Assembly: GCA_002786225.1 (NCBI GenBank)
Contig: PEQN01000001.1
Coordinates: 62,001 to 126,000 of the forward strand
Direction: 5' to 3'
From: Leptospira sp.
GTDB taxonomy: Bacteria; Spirochaetota; Leptospiria; Leptospirales; Leptospiraceae
DNA length: 64,000 bases
The notes below the pieces were generated by a model. It ran no database searches and had not been told where the DNA came from. It worked only from the letters and a program-made list of their open reading frames with translations. Numbering within the stretch: position 1 is the first letter of the stretch; every line of letters starts with the position of its first letter. Shown here piece after piece: positions 8,213-17,314 of this stretch. A program made the position numbers and the translations under genes.

Positions 8213-8391
8213 GAAAGTACCTTACCATTTATAGATTGTTTAAACTCTTTTCCCTTCCAAACATTTTTGGAAAATAAAGAATTATGTCGCTTTCCTTAGT
8301 TGCAAATCAGAGATTTTGGAAAGTTTTTTCAAATGACAGTCAGACCTTGTCTAATATTTTGGAGATATCAAATAGACTCCAAGGATAGCCC

Positions 8392-10068
8392 ATGACATCA
8401 GCAACCATCGGACTCGATAAATCCCTTGCAGAAGAAGTTCTTTCTTCTTCATCGAAAATCATCAAAGAAATAACCAAACGACTCGCTCAGAAATGTTCTG
8501 ATGCAGGGCGTGTATCTGTTCCTAAGATGGATGAGAACCAATTGGTCTTCTACCAACTTGCATGGATGAAAGCAGAACAAGAAATCGCAGAGCATTTTGT
8601 AAAATACGCTTGGGATTCTTCCGTGGGAGCCACTGATCTTGAACAGAAAATGGCTATTGTTTTTGCAGCGGAGACGGTATCTCATATCCGCGGTGAAATT
8701 TCCCAAAGACCAAAAGAATACCTCATCACCATGGAAGAAATGGAGACAGCACTTTTCTCAGACAAAATAAATTCTTACATTGAATCAGCAATGGGAATCT
8801 CTAATTATTCGGAAATCGTTGATAAGATCCAAGAAAAAGGACATTTTGGTGTTTACGGCCTTTCGGAAGACCATGAATCCTTTAGAGAAGCTTTTGAAGA
8901 TTTTGCAAAAAATCAGGTTGCTCCTCATGCAGAACATGTTCATAGACACGATGATATGATTCCTGAAGAAATCATCCAAGGTCTTCGCGACATGGGTTGC
9001 TTCGGTCTTTGTATACCAGAATCCTTTGGTGGAATCCAACCAAATGATAAACCTGACAACATTTCTATGTTAGTTGTAACAGAAGAACTTTCAAGAGGTT
9101 CACTAGGTCTTGCAGGATCTCTGATCACTCGCCCAGAAATTTTATCTAAAGCTCTTCTTAAAGGTGGAACCCAAGAACAAAAAGACCGTTTCCTTCCTCG
9201 TATCGCATCTGGCGAACTCATGGGTGGAATTATGGTTACGGAACCAAATTATGGTTCAGATGTAGCTGGGGTTTCTGTTACTGCTAAAGAAGTAGATGGT
9301 GGTTTTGTCATCAATGGTGTTAAGACATGGTGCACATTTGCTGGTTATGCGAACCTACTACTCATTCTATGCCGAACCGAATCTGATCCCAACCTAAAAC
9401 ACAAGGGTCTTTCTATTCTTTTAGCTGAAAAGCCATCCTTTACTGGACATGAATTCTCATTCAAGCAAGAAAATGGTGGAAGCATCCAAGGAAAAGCAAT
9501 TGGAACGATAGGTTACCGTGGAATGCATTCTTTTGAAGTATCTTTCGAAGATTTCTTTGTACCGAAAGAAAATCTTTTAGGTGGTGAAGAAGGTCGAGGT
9601 AAAGGTTTTTATTACCAAATGGAAGGATTTGCAGGAGGACGTATCCAAACTGCAGCTCGTGCAAATGGTGTAATGCAAGCCGCTATGGAAGCAGCTTACC
9701 GCTACGCTCAAGAAAGAAAAGTATTCTCTAAACCAATTTATGATTACAACCTAACAAAGTATAAAATTGCGAAAATGGCTATGATCATACAAGCTTCTCG
9801 TCAATATACTAATTATGTTGCAAAACTTCTAGATGAACACAAAGGCCAAATGGAAGCAACTTTGATTAAATTCTATGCATCCAAAATTGCTGAGTGGGTA
9901 ACTCGTGAGGCTATGCAAATTCACGGTGGTATGGGTTATGCGGAAGAATATGCTGTATCAAGATACTTCGTGGATGCAAGAGTTTTCTCCATCTTTGAAG
10001 GTGCAGAGGAAGTTATGGCTCTGAGAGTAATTGCAAAAGATTTACTTGAGCAAGCACTAAAAGGCTAA
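8392..10068 (+). CDS. Acyl-CoA dehydrogenase with long N-terminal domain, methylsuccinyl-CoA dehydrogenase-like
   Basis: 558 residues, where ordinary acyl-CoA dehydrogenases have about 380. The first ~150 residues are an extra helical domain. From about 160 on, the normal fold is seen: EPNYGSDVAG and INGVKTWCTFAGYA for FAD and substrate binding, QIHGGMGYAEEY, and the IFEGAEEV segment that carries the usual catalytic glutamate. An N-terminal extension with a total of about 550 residues is typical of (2S)-methylsuccinyl-CoA dehydrogenase of the ethylmalonyl-CoA pathway, so that enzyme is a reasonable but unproven candidate; a general fatty-acyl dehydrogenase is the alternative. It is monocistronic, with two hairpins following. 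Confidence 0.85.
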   Translation: MTSATIGLDKSLAEEVLSSSSKIIKEITKRLAQKCSDAGRVSVPKMDENQLVFYQLAWMKAEQEIAEHFVKYAWDSSVGATDLEQKMAIVFAAETVSHIRGEISQRPKEYLITMEEMETALFSDKINSYIESAMGISNYSEIVDKIQEKGHFGVYGLSEDHESFREAFEDFAKNQVAPHAEHVHRHDDMIPEEIIQGLRDMGCFGLCIPESFGGIQPNDKPDNISMLVVTEELSRGSLGLAGSLITRPEILSKALLKGGTQEQKDRFLPRIASGELMGGIMVTEPNYGSDVAGVSVTAKEVDGGFVINGVKTWCTFAGYANLLLILCRTESDPNLKHKGLSILLAEKPSFTGHEFSFKQENGGSIQGKAIGTIGYRGMHSFEVSFEDFFVPKENLLGGEEGRGKGFYYQMEGFAGGRIQTAARANGVMQAAMEAAYRYAQERKVFSKPIYDYNLTKYKIAKMAMIIQASRQYTNYVAKLLDEHKGQMEATLIKFYASKIAEWVTREAMQIHGGMGYAEEYAVSRYFVDARVFSIFEGAEEVMALRVIAKDLLEQALKG

Positions 10069-10091
10069 TACCTAACTAAGCTTAAGTTTGA

Positions 10092-10111
10092 GGGAAAGAG
10101 AAATCTTTCCC
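10092..10111 (+). terminator. Hairpin after the acyl-CoA dehydrogenase gene
   Basis: GGGAAAGA and TCTTTCCC pair perfectly around a four-base loop, 24 bases after the stop codon. The T-run is short, so it is more likely an mRNA-stabilising hairpin working with the terminator at 10124. Confidence 0.55.
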
Positions 10112-10123
10112 CTTTCATAACAC

Positions 10124-10154
10124 AAAAAAGGAGCTAATACGGCTCCTTTTTTTT
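10124..10154. terminator. Bidirectional rho-independent terminator
   Basis: GGAGC and GCTCC pair around a seven-base loop, with six A before and eight T after, so it can stop transcription from both the acyl-CoA dehydrogenase (rightward) and the PP2C phosphatase (leftward), which converge here. Confidence 0.85.
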
Positions 10155-10163
10155 ATGCTAAAT

Positions 10164-11771
10164 TCATTTTACATCTAAAACTATCATACAAATATCATCT
10201 TCCATCTCAAAGTCTTGGATGAATTCCTTCATTTTGTACATCAATGCAGGTAAAAATTCTTTAATGGTTAACTTCGCAATTTCAATTAAATTCTCAGATA
10301 GAACTGATTCAAAAAAAACTTTAGTTTGATTTTCATATCTTGCAGCTTCCAATAAGCCATCTGTGCATAACATAATTCTTGAACCTTGATCTAGTTGAGT
10401 AGATTGGTTCACATAAGGTTTGTATTTTAGCAATTTAGAATTCTGTGAAATAATTCCCAGAGGACGGCTAGATTTAGATGAATCTAAATTCTCTACTTTT
10501 CCCAAGTGAATTTTGTATGGACTCGGATGCCCTGCTATAGAATAGATGAATTCTCTTTTGCTTGGATTGTAGATTCCATAAAAAGCAGTTACAAAACGTC
10601 CAGCACAAAAATCGATAATTGATTCATTAAGAAAACTAAGTAGCATGCCTGGATTCATCTTGAGATCTAAAGATGCATTTTCTATTCCGCTCTTTAACAT
10701 AGCAGTAACGAATGCGGAAGGTACACCGTGTCCTGCAACGTCTGAAATAAAAATACCTATAGAATCATTGAGTGGAAATATATCACAGAAATCACCACCA
10801 ATTTGCTCTAAAGGACTATAAATGTATTCTATAAATGAATATAAACTATGAGAAGGAAGTAGTCTTGCTTGAATCTTAGCAGCCATTTCCATATCTCGAT
10901 TCATAATTTCATTCTGAGTTATGAGTTTCTGATTTTCTTTATCCAGAAGATCCTTGATCATAGCCTTTTCAGTTGTATCAAAGAAAGAGAGGCGTATAAA
11001 TGTTTCTTTATCAAAGTAGTTTCTTCCAGAAACCAAACAAATTCTTTTCTTGCCACTGCGTCCAATCATCTGAATTTCTACTTCATTCAAATTGATACCA
11101 GAATGAACTTTCTTAAAAAATTCCATCATAATGGATTTGGAATCTTCAGTTAAGAAATTATCAACGAAAGATTGACCTATGATTTTTTTCTTTGTGACGC
11201 CTAACCAATCCAGAAATGTAATATTGGCTTTCACAACATTAAATTTCGCATCAACAGATGCATAACCAATCGGAGAATTATTATATAAGTCATCCGATTC
11301 GATGAATTGATTTAGTAGTTGGAATTCTTTATCTTTTAAATTTTGTTTAATTTCATAATTTTCATAAAGAAGGCTTAATTGATTAGCAAAAAACTCAAAC
11401 TGCAATTTCTGCTCATCGCTTAATTCATTGATATCTTTAAATAAAACAGATATGATTCCAATAAAATCGTTAGAGTGATTTAGAATGGGAATTCCTGCAA
11501 AAAGCTTAAAATGGTTCTGATCTTTTAGAAGATCTAAAAGTGCAGTTTCATTAATCTGAGTAATTGCTTCTTTTGATTCCTGAGTAAGTTGAACTAAATG
11601 TAAAAAGTTTTTACTATTTTTAAGTTCATTCTCTTCTAAACCATATGTAAAAATATCAGGTGCATTATCCGATTGAGAAATGTAAAGTAAGACATGATCT
11701 GTTTTTAATAAAACTGCAATACTCTCTAAAATTCTATCCTGAAAATCAATTAATTGGTTATTATCTCTCAT
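10164..11771 (-). CDS. GAF-PAS-PP2C (SpoIIE/RsbU-type) serine phosphatase
   Basis: 535 residues: a GAF-like domain (about 10-135), a PAS domain (about 160-275, SPIGYASVDAKFNVV), a short coil, and a PP2C-type phosphatase (about 300-535). Metal-binding motifs are visible: GGDFCD, SDVAGHG, CTDGLLEA and MEDDICMIV. Proteins of this build dephosphorylate STAS-domain anti-anti-sigma factors in partner-switching systems. No membrane segment, so it senses a cytoplasmic signal. A possible partner is the STAS protein at 58352-58723, but the two are far apart and many such pairs exist in leptospires. Confidence 0.9.
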   Translation of the reverse strand: MRDNNQLIDFQDRILESIAVLLKTDHVLLYISQSDNAPDIFTYGLEENELKNSKNFLHLVQLTQESKEAITQINETALLDLLKDQNHFKLFAGIPILNHSNDFIGIISVLFKDINELSDEQKLQFEFFANQLSLLYENYEIKQNLKDKEFQLLNQFIESDDLYNNSPIGYASVDAKFNVVKANITFLDWLGVTKKKIIGQSFVDNFLTEDSKSIMMEFFKKVHSGINLNEVEIQMIGRSGKKRICLVSGRNYFDKETFIRLSFFDTTEKAMIKDLLDKENQKLITQNEIMNRDMEMAAKIQARLLPSHSLYSFIEYIYSPLEQIGGDFCDIFPLNDSIGIFISDVAGHGVPSAFVTAMLKSGIENASLDLKMNPGMLLSFLNESIIDFCAGRFVTAFYGIYNPSKREFIYSIAGHPSPYKIHLGKVENLDSSKSSRPLGIISQNSKLLKYKPYVNQSTQLDQGSRIMLCTDGLLEAARYENQTKVFFESVLSENLIEIAKLTIKEFLPALMYKMKEFIQDFEMEDDICMIVLDVK

Positions 11772-11909
11772 AAGTTAGGGAAACTAAAAATATTCCTTAG
11801 TATTTTGTATATATAACTTAGGTCAAATGAAAAATCATCTTTTGCATTTTAAAATTAAAGAATGAATAACCTTGAATTGATGATTGTTTTAATGGTTCTA
11901 AGAAGCTTT

Positions 11910-13097
11910 TTAAATGTAGAATGAAAAATTAAAAATAAGAAGATTCTCTCTATCAAATCTAAAATTCTTTTGATCCCGGTAAATTTTATCCCAGGCAGAA
12001 TTGTATTTTCCTTCGATTCGAAACTTCATCATTTCATAAGGAAGGAAATCTAAATTCAAAGAACCTGATTCCAATGAGTAGCCATTGTTTGTATAAGTCT
12101 TTACTAAAATTTCATTTGGATCATAAAATCCTTCTGCTCTAATTCCTATTTTCCAATAGGTATTTAAATGAAAATAGAATTGAATCGCAAATCCTTCCCA
12201 GCGAGAATATGATTCTTTAGAAATATTTTTTTGTAAGCTATCCAAAGTAAATAAATTATCAACCCATGAAACTAGTGGTTTTCTTTGAATACCAATATCA
12301 TAAATAAGATAAAACTCCCACCAATCATAGAATTTACCTTTCAAATAAAAATCATTGAAGTATCTTGTTTGTCTTTGTTCTTTATTTTCCGCTTCATTTC
12401 CTATAAATGTGCTATAATTCAAGAGCCAATTTTTATTAAAAGTATACTGAAGCTCAGTCCCTATAGCCTTATCTAAATTTGTTTCTTTAATTCTTTGCCA
12501 GCCGTTCAAGAAATATAAGGAAATCTTTAAATCATCTAACGGATTCCATACGATTCTAGCCCCCGTTTCATAGTAAGGAGAATTTTCAGCAACCAGAGAT
12601 CTTGTATAATTAAAATTTTGAAACGATAAGGAAGTCTCACCGCCTATATGAGATGGAAAAATTCCAAGATCTATCCATAAATTCTTAGTCAATGCTAACC
12701 CAGCCCATGCTTGGTAGAGTGGACGATATTGATCTGGCTCCATGGCATAATTCACTTGCACATAAGTTCCTGCATGAAGACCTAAAGCGTAACGATAGGA
12801 TTCAGAATTTTTTGAAATATTGACCAAGGCATGATTTATGGAAAATTCATTGGTTCTGATTGCCTGTGTTACATATGGTTGGGTTTGTTCAGGAAAGCGA
12901 ATAGATGAATTCGTATAATAGGTATCTAGGCCCACATTGACTATAGGTAGATAATCATTTGGTGGGTTACTTATAGTATTGGAATCTAGAGTAGATTTTG
13001 GATCATCCTTTACCTTTGATTCTTCTGATTGAATTCCAAATGAAATAAAAATTAAAAGAATAGAGAAGATTATACTTTTAAAAATTGATAATTTCAT
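11910..13097 (-). CDS. Outer-membrane porin-like protein (bbp2/OmpL-like beta-barrel)
   Basis: 395 residues with a signal peptide (FKSIIFSILLIFISFGIQS) and a barrel of repeated amphipathic strands. The start of the mature protein (YLPIVNVGLDTYYTNSS), the NYTRSLVAENSPYYETGARI segment and the final NFSFYI fit the putative beta-barrel porin-2 family. It probably forms an outer-membrane channel of unknown specificity. A (TAAG)6 tract lies about 165 bases upstream of its start and could affect expression. Confidence 0.75.
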   Translation of the reverse strand: MKLSIFKSIIFSILLIFISFGIQSEESKVKDDPKSTLDSNTISNPPNDYLPIVNVGLDTYYTNSSIRFPEQTQPYVTQAIRTNEFSINHALVNISKNSESYRYALGLHAGTYVQVNYAMEPDQYRPLYQAWAGLALTKNLWIDLGIFPSHIGGETSLSFQNFNYTRSLVAENSPYYETGARIVWNPLDDLKISLYFLNGWQRIKETNLDKAIGTELQYTFNKNWLLNYSTFIGNEAENKEQRQTRYFNDFYLKGKFYDWWEFYLIYDIGIQRKPLVSWVDNLFTLDSLQKNISKESYSRWEGFAIQFYFHLNTYWKIGIRAEGFYDPNEILVKTYTNNGYSLESGSLNLDFLPYEMMKFRIEGKYNSAWDKIYRDQKNFRFDRENLLIFNFSFYI

Positions 13098-13260
13098 TCT
13101 TAGACTTAGGAAAATATTTAATCATATGTCCTAGTAAAATCAAGTAAAAATATTCAATAAAATTTATTTCATAGTTATGCAATCAAATTCCTTTAAATTT
13201 TTTATTCTTCATTTACGCTTCAGAAAATGATAACTCACGAAAGATTGTTGAGAAAGAAAG

Positions 13261-13284
13261 TAAGTAAGTAAGTAAGTAAGTAAG
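13261..13284 (+). repeat. Tetranucleotide microsatellite (TAAG)6
   Basis: Six perfect TAAG units, preceded by AAAG and followed by looser AATG/AATC units to about 13305. It lies between the stop of the membrane-anchored gene at 13314 and the upstream region of the leftward porin gene that starts at 13097. Tracts like this change length by slippage. Confidence 0.9.
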
Positions 13285-13313
13285 AATGAATCAATGAATG
13301 AATAATAACTAAT

Positions 13314-14306
13314 TTATCCTCTAGTAAAAATATTAACTATGCCTTTGGTAACTGTGTGTATTGTAAAGCCAACAACACCTTTAATTTTAACTGTTTGGAA
13401 TATTTCTAATAATAACTTCTTAAGAGCAAGATCAAAAGGTAAGGCATATGTATTCCAATCAATTTCTAATTGGAAGGAACTAGCCTTATCCTTACTTTCT
13501 TCACTTTCAACATTTGTTAGCAATTCATGGGCATAGGCATCTTTTTGTTCAGAAGTACGCATTGTACCTTTTGCTAAGACAAGATCACGTTTATAATCAT
13601 TCGTGAATTCGGCTCTTAGATCGATTCTATCATTGATGATGGGAAGAGGAATAACTTTTAGTCCTGCAAGATCAGTCCAAGTTGAGCCGGTAAGAGTGAT
13701 AAAACCATGGGTGTTGCTTTCTTTTTCAACCATCAGTCTACCCTTATCCCCTAGTTTACATCTACCGTATTCAGACTGAAAAAGGAAACTCATAGGCGCC
13801 CCACAATCCATATTAAAATTTTTAACAAAGATCTCACCCAATGTGATTTTATAAATTGGAGTCATATTATGATCTTCAATGTATAATTCTCCACCTTCAA
13901 TATTTGTATTTTGGATAATGAACAGATTTCTTTTGGGAAGAAGTTCTACTTTTTTTTCAGAAGGCTGTCTATTGATATATTTTCCTTTAGGCTCCTTCAC
14001 AATGCAATGGCGAACTAAAAACTTGCCCCGCAATAAATTTGTAAAAGAAACTCTTCCTTTGATTTCTTTTGCAGTTATTTCTATAATATCTGATTGATTG
14101 ATTCCTGGAAAATAGATCCTAAATCTTCGCATAACAAAATACATTAATGGAAAATGTAATCCTCCACCTTCCCAATGAATTGTATATGCGCCTTTAGAAA
14201 TACGGTTCAAGAACCAAAGTAAGAACTTTCCAGATAAGAAGAATTGGAGTGTAAGAAATATAATTAAGAGGAAGATCGTTAAAATAACGATAAAGATTAG
14301 AAACAT
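13314..14306 (-). CDS. Membrane-anchored hypothetical protein, possibly AsmA-like
   Basis: 330 residues. A strong N-terminal membrane helix (FLIFIVILTIFLLIIFLTLQFFL) is followed by a non-cytoplasmic beta-rich region. The layout resembles short AsmA/DUF748-type proteins, which bridge or organise the cell envelope: helix, then repeated sheets such as GEIFVKNFNMDCG and LDLRAEF-like strands. Similarity is by architecture only and not certain. It starts 19 bases before the TerB-like gene on the same strand ends, so the two overlap or nearly touch and are probably cotranscribed. Confidence 0.6.
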   Translation of the reverse strand: MFLIFIVILTIFLLIIFLTLQFFLSGKFLLWFLNRISKGAYTIHWEGGGLHFPLMYFVMRRFRIYFPGINQSDIIEITAKEIKGRVSFTNLLRGKFLVRHCIVKEPKGKYINRQPSEKKVELLPKRNLFIIQNTNIEGGELYIEDHNMTPIYKITLGEIFVKNFNMDCGAPMSFLFQSEYGRCKLGDKGRLMVEKESNTHGFITLTGSTWTDLAGLKVIPLPIINDRIDLRAEFTNDYKRDLVLAKGTMRTSEQKDAYAHELLTNVESEESKDKASSFQLEIDWNTYALPFDLALKKLLLEIFQTVKIKGVVGFTIHTVTKGIVNIFTRG

Positions 14307-14325
14307 GAAGTATGGTTGATTCTAT

Positions 14326-14829
14326 TTAATGAATATCATATCTCTTTTCAACTTGGTGTTTATCTATTTGACTCAATTGAAATTCAACAGCAAGTTCATC
14401 TAAAAATTCTCTTTCATCTTTCTTCAATTTACCATCCGTTGAAACGATACAAACTGCATCTTCATAAAAATTTAAAGCGTATTGATCGTTGCCTTCAACG
14501 ACTTTTGTAATGGTCTTCATAGGAAGGGGAGAATCAAAAACTTCAGATAGAACATCAACAACTTCTGCTTTTGAATCTTTATAATCGGAAAGTATGGATC
14601 CAGGTTCAAAAAGAGCTTTTACCATTTCGCCGACAAGATTCCCTTCTTTCTCGTGAAAGGCTCCATCTGCCATGCAGGCATGCGACCAAAGGCTCACCAG
14701 AATTTTTGCATACTCGAGACGAATATCAACTCCATTTCTGAGAAATGAAAGCTCAGATACTTCGGGAGTGTCAGGATAATTCCCAAATTTTCGCTTGGTA
14801 AGACCAGAAATGATTCGTTTGGATGGCAT
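14326..14829 (-). CDS. TerB-like (DUF533-type) helical protein
   Basis: 167 residues, soluble. Two acidic helix-loop-helix segments, SHACMADGAFHEKEGNLV and VSTDGKLKKDEREFLDELA, are the paired metal-binding-like loops of TerB/DUF533 domains. Some TerB domains bind calcium and act in envelope stress or signalling complexes, but no specific role is known for stand-alone copies. It is first of a leftward pair with the membrane-anchored gene at 13314-14306. Confidence 0.65.
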   Translation of the reverse strand: MPSKRIISGLTKRKFGNYPDTPEVSELSFLRNGVDIRLEYAKILVSLWSHACMADGAFHEKEGNLVGEMVKALFEPGSILSDYKDSKAEVVDVLSEVFDSPLPMKTITKVVEGNDQYALNFYEDAVCIVSTDGKLKKDEREFLDELAVEFQLSQIDKHQVEKRYDIH

Positions 14830-15224
14830 CTTAAACTAAATACTAGGATTACCTAGGCAAAGAATCAAGTCAGAAAAAGTTGAAGCCTATCTTTTTCCAT
14901 CAAAAAGTGAAGAGACTTTATTAGAATTCTTCCAATTAGAGGATAGCAATTCTTAGTTTTTTCAAAAGAACTTATAGTAGCAGCGACAAAATAGCTCGCG
15001 AGGATTTATAGTTTAAAGATTACTTTATTCTTTTTTCCATTCTAGGCAAAATACACACTTTTTGTTTAAAGGATGTACACTTTGTCTGGAAATAAATAAT
15101 TTTGAAGAAATCTTCTAGAATTATCATTATTTCAATTTTTTTTCACAATTTCTTGACATATTTTCGACAATGTTATCAAATAATCAAAACATTGAATTTG
15201 AAACGAAAACAATAAGGAAAAAAT
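14830..15224. other. Intergenic region between TerB-like gene and lipase
   Basis: No gene is seen in any frame. It holds the divergent control regions of the TerB-like and lipase genes, including the candidate lipase promoter at 15153 and a small palindrome (GAAGA-AA-TCTTC) near 15101-15113. Confidence 0.6.
15153..15181 (+). promoter_or_regulatory. Candidate promoter for the lipase gene
   Basis: A perfect TTGACA -35 box at 15153-15158 is followed 15-17 bases later by weak -10 choices (TATCAA or TCAAAT). The lipase ATG is at 15225 with AAGGA just before it, giving an untranslated leader of about 40 bases. Confidence 0.4.
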
Positions 15225-16133
15225 ATGAAAGCTAAATTTCTCACTCTCATTATCGCACTCTTCATCAGCTTCCCAGCTGGTGTCTTCGCAGGTCCGTTAG
15301 ACGGAACTTGTATTGCATTGGTACATGGAATTCTTGGTTTTGATGATCGCCAAGGTCTAGCAGGTGGATTGGTTAAATATTGGGGTGGACTAGATGGTTA
15401 CCTAAGATCCCAAGGTGCTAAAGTTGTTACTCCAGGAAGTTCTGCAGCGAATAGCTTACCAACAAGATCAAGCCAGACTATCTCAGCTTTGAATACTTGG
15501 ATGCCTGCAAATGGTTGCAGTAAGGTTCACTTGATTGGTCACTCGCAAGGTGGGCTAGTTGTTCGTTATATGGTATCTAACATGGGTTTTGCTGGTAAGA
15601 CCGCAACTGTAACTACAGTGAACTCTCTTCACAGAGGTGCTCCTATGGCGAATATTGTATTGAATAGTATTCCTAGTTGGCTGCAACCTTTTGCAAATTC
15701 TGCTTTAAGTTTACTTGCTCAGCTCTTTTACATGGATGGTAGACCACAGAATGTTATCGCTATGGGTCAATCACTCACAACAACTTATGTGAACAGTTTT
15801 AACTCATCTACACCAAATGTATCTGGTATGAAATACTATTCTTATGGTTCCTCTATGGCTTGGGCTGATATAATCCAACATCCTCTCATGGCACTTACTC
15901 ATCCAATTACTTGGGCTGGTGGTCTATTTTATGGTCTTGGTGGTTCAAATGATGGTGTTGTACCCATCACTTCTCAAAGATGGGGAACTTGGAAAGGTAC
16001 TCCATCTTCTTATTGGTTTGCAACAGGAATAGATCACTTGCAAGCTACAAACTTTCAGTGGACAGGACAAAACTTCTTTAATGTTACTGGATGGTATTTA
16101 GATATAGCAAGAAATGCAAGAGCTGGACTCTAA
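15225..16133 (+). CDS. Secreted triacylglycerol lipase (Pseudomonas/Burkholderia family I type)
   Basis: 302 residues with a classical signal peptide ending at about Ala22. The alpha/beta hydrolase triad is visible: Ser108 in GHSQGG, Asp243 in SNDGVVP and His271 in GIDHLQ. The oxyanion segment LVHGILGFD is typical of family I.1/I.2 lipases. These enzymes hydrolyse long-chain triglycerides outside the cell, use a structural calcium, and need a membrane-anchored foldase to reach the active fold. Such a foldase gene follows directly (16212). Leptospires feed on long-chain fatty acids, so this pair probably releases carbon from host or environmental lipids. Confidence 0.92.
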   Translation: MKAKFLTLIIALFISFPAGVFAGPLDGTCIALVHGILGFDDRQGLAGGLVKYWGGLDGYLRSQGAKVVTPGSSAANSLPTRSSQTISALNTWMPANGCSKVHLIGHSQGGLVVRYMVSNMGFAGKTATVTTVNSLHRGAPMANIVLNSIPSWLQPFANSALSLLAQLFYMDGRPQNVIAMGQSLTTTYVNSFNSSTPNVSGMKYYSYGSSMAWADIIQHPLMALTHPITWAGGLFYGLGGSNDGVVPITSQRWGTWKGTPSSYWFATGIDHLQATNFQWTGQNFFNVTGWYLDIARNARAGL

Positions 16134-16148
16134 TAACAATCTCTTCAG

Positions 16149-16177
16149 GAAAGGTTATAACTAAGTTATAACCTTTC
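16149..16177. terminator. 14-bp-stem hairpin between lipase and foldase genes
   Basis: GAAAGGTTATAACT and AGTTATAACCTTTC are perfect complements around a single A. There is no T-run typical of a full terminator. It probably acts as a partial terminator or mRNA stabiliser, giving more lipase than foldase message. Confidence 0.65.
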
Positions 16178-16211
16178 ATTTATCCTATTTTAAAATATAC
16201 CTAGGCTTTTT

Positions 16212-17246
16212 ATGAATCAAAAAATTATTATCGCTGCAGTTGTGTTAGCAATTGTTGGATTAGGCTATCTTATCTTTCGTTCGAATTCTCCCTTTAGCCA
16301 ATCGGAAAATTCTAAGAAGGAAAGTTCCGAAGGATATTCTATTCAACCGACTGATGACAATTTTTATCCACTTGGACAAGGTTCTAATATTTGGGATGAA
16401 GCTCTCTCTCCTTTCCAAGAAGAAAACAAGAAATCTTATCTAGAAATCCTATCTGACTTGAAATCTGGTAAAATAAATTTTGTTTGGGAAGTCTGGGCTC
16501 TTCGCAGTAAATGTCCTAAGGAATATTCACCTTCACAATGTGATGCGACAATTCTTGCCTACATTGACGCGAACTACGAAGGATCAGATCATGATAAGAT
16601 TAAAGATCTCTATGTTAGTTATTTTAAATATGAAAGTGATATAAGACAATTGCAACTACCCGCCAACATAGATTTTGGGGAAAAGTATGATATTCTGAAA
16701 GAGCAACGCCTTAAATCATTAGGATCTGAAAAAGCTGAGCTTATCTTTGGTATGGAAGAAGCTCAAGTTAATTTCATGGAAGGCTCTCAGAATTTTATTC
16801 AAGCAACCAAAAATATGAATCCTGATGAGCGTGTTAAGAAATTCGAAGAATTGCGTAAAAAGACATACGGATCTTATTTTGAAAATGTGATGAGTAGAGA
16901 AGACAGTTTCAATCATTATGAAACGGAGATTCTTCTTCGTGAATCTGAAATGCAGAAACTCAGTCCAGAAGAAAAAGAAAAGAAGCTTTCTAGCCTTGAA
17001 GTCAAATATTTTGGTAAAGAAAAAGCTTCTCTCGTAGCCAAAGCACGATTAGAAGAAAAACAAGAACAACAACGTTATACAGATCTCACCAAAAAAGAAG
17101 AAGATTTGTTGAAAGCTTACCCCAACCTTTCTGCTAAAGAAAAGGAAATCAAAATCCAAGAACTTCGGACTAAGATTTTAGGCAAAGAAGATGCTGAAGC
17201 TTACACACGTCGTTTGAATTTCGAAAAAGAAACTTCTAATTATTGA
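16212..17246 (+). CDS. lifO: Lipase chaperone (lipase-specific foldase, Lif family)
   Basis: 344 residues, close to the usual Lif length. One N-terminal inner-membrane helix (IIIAAVVLAIVGLGYLIF), a Ser/Asn-rich linker, then an almost entirely helical, charged periplasmic region that includes YVSYFKYESDI, LIFGMEEAQVNFM and repeated EELRKKTYG / LEVKYFGKE / LRTKILGKE units. These match the extended helical clamp of steric lipase foldases. The position just after a family I lipase gene is the standard arrangement. The conserved sequence motifs are diverged, so the call rests on architecture plus context. Confidence 0.75.
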   Translation: MNQKIIIAAVVLAIVGLGYLIFRSNSPFSQSENSKKESSEGYSIQPTDDNFYPLGQGSNIWDEALSPFQEENKKSYLEILSDLKSGKINFVWEVWALRSKCPKEYSPSQCDATILAYIDANYEGSDHDKIKDLYVSYFKYESDIRQLQLPANIDFGEKYDILKEQRLKSLGSEKAELIFGMEEAQVNFMEGSQNFIQATKNMNPDERVKKFEELRKKTYGSYFENVMSREDSFNHYETEILLRESEMQKLSPEEKEKKLSSLEVKYFGKEKASLVAKARLEEKQEQQRYTDLTKKEEDLLKAYPNLSAKEKEIKIQELRTKILGKEDAEAYTRRLNFEKETSNY

Positions 17247-17266
17247 AGTAAATAAGCTATAATTTT

Positions 17267-17290
17267 AAGGAAAAATATTGTATTTTCCTT
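17267..17290. terminator. Hairpin after the foldase gene
   Basis: AAGGAAAAATA pairs with TATTTTCCTT around TTG with one bulged A. It lies between the foldase stop and the metG start and may terminate or attenuate the lipase operon. Confidence 0.4.
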
Positions 17291-17314
17291 TAGTAAAAAA
17301 AAAAATATGGCTCT

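Noticed and set aside
13261..13305. CRISPR-like array
   Set aside because: Simple tetranucleotide tract with no spacers; no cas genes in the window.
14880..14960. Readable codons before the lipase promoter region (minus the start)
   Set aside because: About 35 codons without any start codon or family resemblance.
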